Shown piece by piece: positions 6,445 to 10,699 of a DNA stretch of 10,699 nt. The DNA is taken from the NCBI GenBank assembly GCA_910576915.1, contig CAJTJT010000004.1:125970-136668 (forward strand). Direction: 5' to 3'. The stretch comes from an uncultured Elusimicrobiales bacterium (GTDB lineage: Bacteria; Elusimicrobiota; Elusimicrobia; Elusimicrobiales; Elusimicrobiaceae). Every line of letters begins with the position of its first letter. Within the stretch, counting starts at the first letter, position 1. The position numbers were made by a program, and so were the translations under genes. The notes under the pieces were generated by a model. That model was not told the DNA's origin. It saw only the letters and a list, made by a program, of their open reading frames with translations, and made no database searches.

Positions 6445-6963
6445 TTACTTATCGGCTCTATTATCCGGTGTACACCAAGTGGTGCCCACGGAATCCAAAC
6501 CAAATATTTCGCACGCGCCGGCCGTGCCGCCGTTGTTACAGCGGAAAATAGAATCATCGTCCGCCGCCAGTTCGCCCATGTACAAAAAGTTTACTTTGGC
6601 CGCATCGCCCGAGCCGCGGCGGGCCGCGCAAATGCCGTTTGCCGCGCCGGTGGGGTTAATGGAAAACGTAAAGTCTTTCGTGCTACAGGTGGCTATATGT
6701 CCATTAACGTAAGTCGACTGTTTGCACTCCACCGCAAAATCCAAATTTTCAAACCCGAACTTGGCGGAATTGTAATTATCCATATCCATCGAATCCATCA
6801 AACGCACTTTGGAATCGAACATTTTTTTCGCCGTCACGCGGGCTTCGGCCAGGCGGGATTTTTCGATGGCTTTTTCATACATCGGGGCGGCCATCGTTAC
6901 CAAAATAACGACAATCATCACCGCCACTAAAATTTCTACAAGCGTAAAACCTTTTTTATTCAT
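6445..6963 (-). CDS. Type IV pilin-like protein (third in operon)
   Basis: This is a 172-residue prepilin. MNKKG/FTLVEIL is a class III signal sequence cut by prepilin peptidase, with the conserved Glu at mature position 5, followed by a hydrophobic helix to about residue 27. The globular part has several cysteines and a C-terminal C-E-I-F-G-L-D segment shared with the second pilin (C-D-I-F-G-L-D), so these two are close paralogs. The start is at 6963 rather than the upstream ATG at 7008, because AGAGG (6970-6974) precedes it, overlapping the stop of the second pilin, and because the signal sequence begins here. It may be a minor pilin or pseudopilin; no assembly ATPase, platform protein or peptidase is in the window. 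Confidence 0.9.
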   Translation of the reverse strand: MNKKGFTLVEILVAVMIVVILVTMAAPMYEKAIEKSRLAEARVTAKKMFDSKVRLMDSMDMDNYNSAKFGFENLDFAVECKQSTYVNGHIATCSTKDFTFSINPTGAANGICAARRGSGDAAKVNFLYMGELAADDDSIFRCNNGGTAGACEIFGLDSVGTTWCTPDNRADK

Positions 6964-6973
6964 AGGATTCCTC

Positions 6974-7459
6974 TTAAAAAGATACGCCGGATACGACGTC
7001 CAACCCAAAAATATCGCACTGGTCTTCGGTGCCCTGGCAATACAAATCCAGGTCGTTGCGGTTCAGCAGCAACAGTACGCCTTCGGGTTTTACTTTCATT
7101 TTGGCCGCCACATACCCATTAACGGAAATTTTATAATCAAACTTGCCGCACTGCAAACGCTGGCCGTCATCCTGAAGAGAACAGCCGGCCGGCAGGTTGG
7201 CTGCGTCAAACATATCCAACCGTTTGAACGAATAATTCGCCGCGCCGCCTTTCGCCGCGACCAATTTGTCATACGAGCGGTAGCCAAATTCCCCGGCCAA
7301 GCGTTCGCTGGAATCGTAAATACTGCGCATCATGGATTCCGCTTCCGCCGCGCGCGCTTTCTGCACCACTTTGCGGTACTGGGGAAGCCCCACCGCCGTC
7401 AAAATAGCCACGATAAGCACCACCGTCAATAATTCAATCAGCGTAAAACCTTTTTTCAT
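6974..7459 (-). CDS. Type IV pilin-like protein (second in operon)
   Basis: This is a 161-residue prepilin. MKKG/FTLIELLTVVL with Glu5, then a hydrophobic N-terminal helix and a basic/acidic region (YRKVVQKARAAEAE), is the standard type IV pilin/pseudopilin N-terminus. The globular domain has four cysteines in two local pairs, C-x(9)-C near the middle and C-x(6)-C near the C-terminus, probably disulfides. GGAG at 7467-7470 supports the start. The gap to the first pilin is 12 bases and to the third 10 bases. The family builds fibres in the inner membrane and periplasm or outside the cell. Its short globular domain suggests a minor pilin, but whether it is major or minor cannot be decided from sequence. 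Confidence 0.92.
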   Translation of the reverse strand: MKKGFTLIELLTVVLIVAILTAVGLPQYRKVVQKARAAEAESMMRSIYDSSERLAGEFGYRSYDKLVAAKGGAANYSFKRLDMFDAANLPAGCSLQDDGQRLQCGKFDYKISVNGYVAAKMKVKPEGVLLLLNRNDLDLYCQGTEDQCDIFGLDVVSGVSF

Positions 7460-7471
7460 TGATAAACTCCG

Positions 7472-8047
7472 TTACGGTCTTTGAAAAGAAGCGTCAAACT
7501 CTTTTACGCCGTCCAGGCTTCCCACGGCTTCCCATTTGGAAAAAGTGATGCCGTCGCGCACCGGGGTAACCGTCACCAAGCGGGAACACAAAGCGTTAGG
7601 CGGCAGATTCAGCGCGTCGCACACGCCCGTCGCGCCGCAGCAGCTTACGGTTGCGCCGGAGTAATACAAGCTGGTGCCTTTATAGGCCCCTTTCGCAAGC
7701 GTGGCGGAAACGGTTTTCCCCATCGTAAACAACCCGTACGTACAGTTGTCGGTTTCCCACTGGTGGCCGGAAGAGCCGGCTTTGCCTTTAAACGTAACGT
7801 CCAATTTAGGGAACGTAATTTGCGCCGCCCAGGAAGGCTTGCCCAGTAAAGAAGTGGTCCCCCAAACCAGGTTTTTTTCCGTAATCAGACGGTCGCGCGC
7901 GTCGAAAATAGCGGGCAGCATCTGCAGCGCTTCCGCCACGCGGGCGCGTTCCACACTTTTGCGGTATTGCGGCAACGCCACCGCAGTTAAAATACCCATA
8001 ATCAGTACTACAGCTAATAATTCAATTAACGTAAACCCTTTTTTCAT
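7472..8047 (-). CDS. Type IV pilin-like protein (first in operon)
   Basis: This is a 191-residue prepilin with MKKG/FTLIELLAVVL, Glu5 and the QYRKSVERARVAEAL segment typical after the membrane helix. It is longer than the next two pilins and more divergent in the C-terminal domain, which has five cysteines including an adjacent pair (SCC). The frame stays open upstream to 8248, but 8047 is the real start: GGAGG lies at 8055-8059, seven bases away, and the prepilin signal begins there. It heads the operon pilin-pilin-pilin-secreted protein. Two candidate promoters lie at 8068-8096 and 8102-8130. Confidence 0.92.
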   Translation of the reverse strand: MKKGFTLIELLAVVLIMGILTAVALPQYRKSVERARVAEALQMLPAIFDARDRLITEKNLVWGTTSLLGKPSWAAQITFPKLDVTFKGKAGSSGHQWETDNCTYGLFTMGKTVSATLAKGAYKGTSLYYSGATVSCCGATGVCDALNLPPNALCSRLVTVTPVRDGITFSKWEAVGSLDGVKEFDASFQRP

Positions 8048-8067
8048 AATAATTCCTCCATTATTAC

Positions 8068-8130
8068 AGTATAGGGAGTTTTTAACGTTTTTACAATACC
8101 CATTATAGCTAAAAAACAACTTCGTCTGCA
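8068..8130 (-). promoter_or_regulatory. Candidate promoters of the pilin operon
   Basis: Proximal candidate: TTGTAA (8091-8096), 17 bases, TATACT (8068-8073) on the minus strand, giving a short leader just long enough to keep the ribosome binding site. Distal candidate: a perfect TATAAT (8102-8107) with a poor -35, TTGCAG (8126-8131), 18 bases upstream. Either or both could drive the operon. They lie back to back with the guaC promoter. Confidence 0.6.
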
Positions 8131-8142
8131 AAAGGATTTTCC

Positions 8143-8214
8143 GCCGCGCGCGCGGCAAATTTTGTATGATATATCTCGGTTTGGCCGCACAGGCGGCCGC
8201 AATATCCCCAGGAG
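8143..8214 (+). promoter_or_regulatory. guaC promoter, palindrome and leader hairpin
   Basis: TATGAT (8165-8170) is a good -10 with no clear -35. The place where a -35 would sit is taken by the 14-base perfect palindrome GCCGCGCGCGCGGC (8143-8156), a candidate operator or simply GC-rich sequence. In the about 50-base leader, GGCCGC (8183-8188) pairs with GCGGCC (8193-8198) around ACAG, just before the ribosome binding site AGGAG (8210-8214). Confidence 0.5.
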
Positions 8215-8224
8215 AAAATTGTAT

Positions 8225-9328
8225 ATGAGAATTTACGACGACATTCAATTAGATTATTGCGACGTACTCCTGCGCCCCAAACGTTCCGCGCTGGCTTCCC
8301 GCTCGGAAGTGGAGGTGCTCCGCGAATACACCTTTAAATGGTGTTCCAAGCCCCTTACGGCCACCGGCATTGTGGCGGCCAATATGGCTACCACCGGCAC
8401 GTTCGAAATCGCGCGGGAAATGCAAAAACAGCATTTAATGAGCGCGCTCCACAAACATTATTCGGCCGAAGATTTGCTGGCGTTCTTAAAACAAAACGCC
8501 GAAGAATTTGGCAGTAATGATTTATTGTTTGTCAGCTCCGGCGTGTCGGACGCGGACTACGAAAAACTCAAAACCGTTATGCAAAGCGGCCTGGTGCGCA
8601 ACATCTGCGTAGACGTTGCCAACGGTTATTCTCCCTACCTCATTAATTATATCCGCAAAGTACGCAAAGAATGGCCGGAAGCGTTAATTATGGCCGGCAA
8701 CGTGGTAACGGGCGATATGTGCGAAGACTTGATTTTAAGCGGTGCCGACATCGTAAAAGTGGGCATCGGGCCCGGCTCCGTATGCACCACGCGCAAACTG
8801 ACCGGCGTGGGCAGACCGCAGTTTTCCACCGTTATCGAATGCGCCGACGCGGCGCACGGCGTAGGCGGCATGGTGTGCGCCGACGGCGGCTGTACCGTTC
8901 CCGGCGACGTATGCAAAAGTTTCTGCGCGGGAGCCGACTTTGTCATGCTGGGCGGACTCTTGGCCGGGCATGCCGAAAGCGGCGGAGAATTATGCTCCAA
9001 ATCTTTCCAAACGGGCGAAGTGGAAATGATTGACGATAAAACCTGCGCCATGCGCATTGTGGAAAAGCAGTATAAAAAATTCTACGGCATGAGCTCCGAA
9101 TACGCCCAGGACAAACACTACGGCGGTATGAAAAAATACCGCGCCAGCGAAGGAAAAGTGGTGGAAATCCCCTTCCGCGGACCCGTGGAAGCCACGCTGC
9201 TGGCCATTTTGGGCGGCATCCGCAGCTGCATGACGTATATCGGCGCAAAAAGACTCAAAGACATGCCCAAATGCGCCACGTTCTACCGCGTGAACCGCCA
9301 GTTAAACACCATCTTCGGCAACGAATAA
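8225..9328 (+). CDS. guaC: GMP reductase
   Basis: The 367-residue enzyme reduces GMP to IMP and ammonia with NADPH, returning guanine nucleotides to the IMP pool in the cytosol. It follows GuaC closely: DVLLRPKRS near the N-terminus, ANMATTGTF, the DVANGYS strand, AGNVVTG, the catalytic loop GIGPGSVCTTR with the nucleophile Cys187, DGGCTVPGDV, MLGGLLAGH, FYGMSSE, YRASEGK and PFRGPVE. It lacks the CBS domains of IMP dehydrogenase. The start at 8225 is chosen over the upstream in-frame ATG (8162) because AGGAG lies ten bases before it and homology begins with MRIYDD. One oddity is that the stretch between ESGG and FYGMSS (residues 255-285) is 31 residues, about 19 longer than in the E. coli enzyme as I recall it. 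It is a single gene ended by the hairpin at 9351-9377. Confidence 0.97.
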   Translation: MRIYDDIQLDYCDVLLRPKRSALASRSEVEVLREYTFKWCSKPLTATGIVAANMATTGTFEIAREMQKQHLMSALHKHYSAEDLLAFLKQNAEEFGSNDLLFVSSGVSDADYEKLKTVMQSGLVRNICVDVANGYSPYLINYIRKVRKEWPEALIMAGNVVTGDMCEDLILSGADIVKVGIGPGSVCTTRKLTGVGRPQFSTVIECADAAHGVGGMVCADGGCTVPGDVCKSFCAGADFVMLGGLLAGHAESGGELCSKSFQTGEVEMIDDKTCAMRIVEKQYKKFYGMSSEYAQDKHYGGMKKYRASEGKVVEIPFRGPVEATLLAILGGIRSCMTYIGAKRLKDMPKCATFYRVNRQLNTIFGNE

Positions 9329-9350
9329 GGGTTTTGCCGCGCAGACTATC

Positions 9351-9377
9351 AAAGCCGCCTTCCGGGGCGGCTTTTTT
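9351..9377 (+). terminator. guaC terminator
   Basis: AAAGCCGCC (9351-9359) pairs with GGCGGCTTT (9366-9374) around six bases, and the T run extends to 9377. It lies 22 bases after the guaC stop. Confidence 0.93.
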
Positions 9378-9582
9378 GACGCAAAACTAATTATTTTTTC
9401 GGCTTGCGGGCGGACACGCAAAAAGACATACTGGTAATAACACCGGGAACTAGCCGGTACTTTTACGGCGCATTGCAAGCAAAGCCGCCGGACCAGACCG
9501 AGGGGGTCGGGCTGTATCATTTACCCCCCGCCAACATGTTGGTACCCCCTGTTCTTCACGGAGCAGGGGGTTTTGGATTATA
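9378..9582. other. Gene-free, structure-rich interval
   Basis: No gene is visible between the guaC terminator and the terminator of the next gene. The interval is rich in hairpins: ACCGG (9442-9446)/CCGGT (9454-9458), AG-A-CCGA/TCGG-G-CT (9495-9513, one A-G mismatch), the 12-base palindrome CCAACATGTTGG (9531-9542) flanked by ACCCCC on both sides, and a long stem CCCCCTG (9545-9551)/CAGGGGG (9564-9570) followed by TTTT. An extended -10-like TGGTAATAA lies at 9432-9440. A small plus-strand RNA ending near 9574 is possible. Confidence 0.4.
9545..9574 (+). terminator. Second plus-strand terminator-like hairpin
   Basis: CCCCCTG (9545-9551) pairs with CAGGGGG (9564-9570), can be extended inward by four further pairs including two G-T, and is followed by TTTT. 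Since guaC already has a terminator, this one either backs it up or ends a separate small transcript. Confidence 0.6.
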
Positions 9583-9611
9583 AAAACCCGCGTCCCAAAG
9601 ACGCGGGTTTT
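9583..9611 (-). terminator. Terminator of the right-edge minus-strand gene
   Basis: AAAACCCGCGTC (9583-9594) pairs perfectly with GACGCGGGTTTT (9600-9611) around five bases. The T tract is built into the stem on both strands, so it could act in both directions. It lies 17 bases past the stop of the minus-strand gene at 9629. Confidence 0.88.
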
Positions 9612-9628
9612 AAAACATTCATGCTTTC

Positions 9629-10699
9629 TTAATCATGCGGCACAACCACCATACAAATTTCTTCGCAGAAACCATACCCGGAACACGGTTGCGGCGGTTC
9701 GGTGGAACACTTATACTTGATGAAATAGGAAGGCGTAAGTGCGCACGATACCAGCCGTCCATTGTCATCTATATACTCCTTGCAACCAGGCACAGGATCC
9801 CCGCCAGAAAGATATTCCTCATAAGTCGCTGAGGTATCCTTGCCCGACTCACAGGCCGTTTGAGCAGCACTCTTTGAAGCATAGCTATTATAAGCTGCTT
9901 GCGCCCCGCTCTCGTTTGTAATGCGCTCAACACATTTAAAGTAGTAGTCCTGTTCAGTAACGTCGGGTTCTTCTCTCTCACAAGTACAAGACAGATCATT
10001 CCATGTATAGGAAACAGTTACCTTTTTCATCAGAGTCATATTCACTTGGACCCATTCTTCCTGATCTTTGCAATCCGCTGCGTCCGCATAATTCTTGCAT
10101 ATACATATTCCCCCTTCACCAGGAAACTTATTCTCAGGACAGGGGTTACATTCTTCCACAGTCTTACTGCACATACCCCACTCGCCCGTTTTCCATTCGC
10201 CCGTAGTAGTATCGCACGTTACACTGCGCATTTGCGTGCCGCAGGTATTACAATCTTGGATCGCGTCCGGCTTGGTGCCCGTACATTCACATTCGTCACT
10301 CACACTGCACGCACCCCAATCGCTCCATTCGCCCGTCGTCGTATTACACGTACGGCTTTGCGTTCCTTTGTTCTGGCACCCGCACGCTTGCGTGGAACTC
10401 CCCGAACAGCTTTTTATTTCCGGTTCTACAGGCGTTACAGTTCCCGCACAGCTGTCCGGCGAAGGTTCATACGTAAACCCCGTACAGCTCGGATAGTTCT
10501 TGTTCAGCTTCTCACAATCAGCCCCGTCACAGCAGATTCTCCCATCTGCATACGATGGCATCTGTAACGTATAACTATAATTACCCTTACTTGCTGCGTT
10601 TATCCCTTTATTTTGCAAGTTTATTTGATAATTCTTCGTGCTCGCCGTTTTGATTACGTCGTTCATCTGCGATAAGTCCGTTAAGTACGGCTTATCCAA
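9629..10699 (-). CDS. Cys-rich protein with two TSP1-like modules (5' end outside window)
   Basis: The C-terminal 356 residues of a larger gene; the frame is open to the right edge and the true start is not in the window. Counting from the edge, residues 1-75 end with a GRICCDGADC-x8-C stretch, which resembles the C-terminal disulfide region of elusimicrobial pilins, so the missing part may be a prepilin N-terminus (inference). Two thrombospondin-type-1-like modules follow: CGCQNKGTQSRTC with WSDWGAC, and CGTQMRSVTC with GEWGMC. Then come cysteine-rich segments, including SYTWNDLSCTC, similar to YTWN-x3-C in the 410-1480 protein. There are about 31 cysteines and no membrane helix near the C-terminus. 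It is presumably exported and disulfide-bonded, possibly an adhesin or a pilin with a large extension. The terminator at 9583-9611 follows the stop. Confidence 0.82.
   Translation of the reverse strand: MDKPYLTDLSQMNDVIKTASTKNYQINLQNKGINAASKGNYSYTLQMPSYADGRICCDGADCEKLNKNYPSCTGFTYEPSPDSCAGTVTPVEPEIKSCSGSSTQACGCQNKGTQSRTCNTTTGEWSDWGACSVSDECECTGTKPDAIQDCNTCGTQMRSVTCDTTTGEWKTGEWGMCSKTVEECNPCPENKFPGEGGICICKNYADAADCKDQEEWVQVNMTLMKKVTVSYTWNDLSCTCEREEPDVTEQDYYFKCVERITNESGAQAAYNSYASKSAAQTACESGKDTSATYEEYLSGGDPVPGCKEYIDDNGRLVSCALTPSYFIKYKCSTEPPQPCSGYGFCEEICMVVVPHD

Noticed and set aside
8171..8224. Purine riboswitch in the guaC leader
   Set aside because: The leader is only about 50 bases with a single 6-bp hairpin, too short for a purine aptamer, and it lacks the conserved three-way junction.
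7472..8248. Longer pilin beginning at 8248
   Set aside because: The extra 67 residues precede the prepilin signal and cross the promoters; the ribosome binding site and MKKG-FTLIE fix the start at 8047.
9302..9520. Minus-strand 72-residue open frame after guaC
   Set aside because: It overlaps the end of guaC and its terminator hairpin, has no ribosome binding site and no recognisable features.

Overview
The window looks like bacterial chromosome from a gut-type member of the Elusimicrobiota (Elusimicrobium or a close relative). This is an inference. It rests on three consecutive class III prepilins of the FTL[IV]E type with divergent, cysteine-bearing C-termini, on large secreted cysteine-rich proteins, on moderate GC with GC-rich coding regions, and on strong Shine-Dalgarno sequences at most starts. 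No tRNA, rRNA, CRISPR array or insertion sequence was seen.

Layout, left to right. Positions 1-82 are a pure GGACT pentanucleotide repeat at the window edge, followed by about 330 bases without a convincing gene. A minus-strand gene (410-1480) encodes a secreted protein with its own terminator. Positions 1481-2087 hold no gene but contain three diverged copies of an about 47-base core, each followed by a hairpin. A minus-strand two-gene operon (3356 to 2088) with a near-consensus promoter encodes two small secreted low-complexity proteins; one carries eight exact-length 9-residue repeats. A plus-strand pair follows: a HI0933/BaiN-family flavoprotein and a seven-repeat MORN-like protein, closed by a hairpin terminator at 5387-5415 shared with the opposite strand.

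The most interesting block is the minus-strand operon 8047 to 5431. It has three type IV pilin-like genes followed, at 9-12 base spacing, by a secreted protein of the same family as 410-1480. The two secreted proteins share an ungapped N-terminal module of 149 residues with 114 identities by my hand count, then have unrelated cysteine-rich C-termini. This looks like a constant display module with exchangeable heads, carried with minor pilins in one case and alone in the other. A pilus-tip or pilus-dependent surface protein, organised like the minor pilin-PilY1 operons of other bacteria, is my working hypothesis and is not proven by the sequence.

Divergent from the pilin operon is guaC (GMP reductase, purine salvage) with a terminator at 9351-9377. 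A structured intergenic stretch (9378-9582) follows. Last comes a truncated minus-strand gene (9629 to beyond the right edge) for a cysteine-rich protein with two thrombospondin-type-1-like modules. It may be another extended pilin or surface protein.
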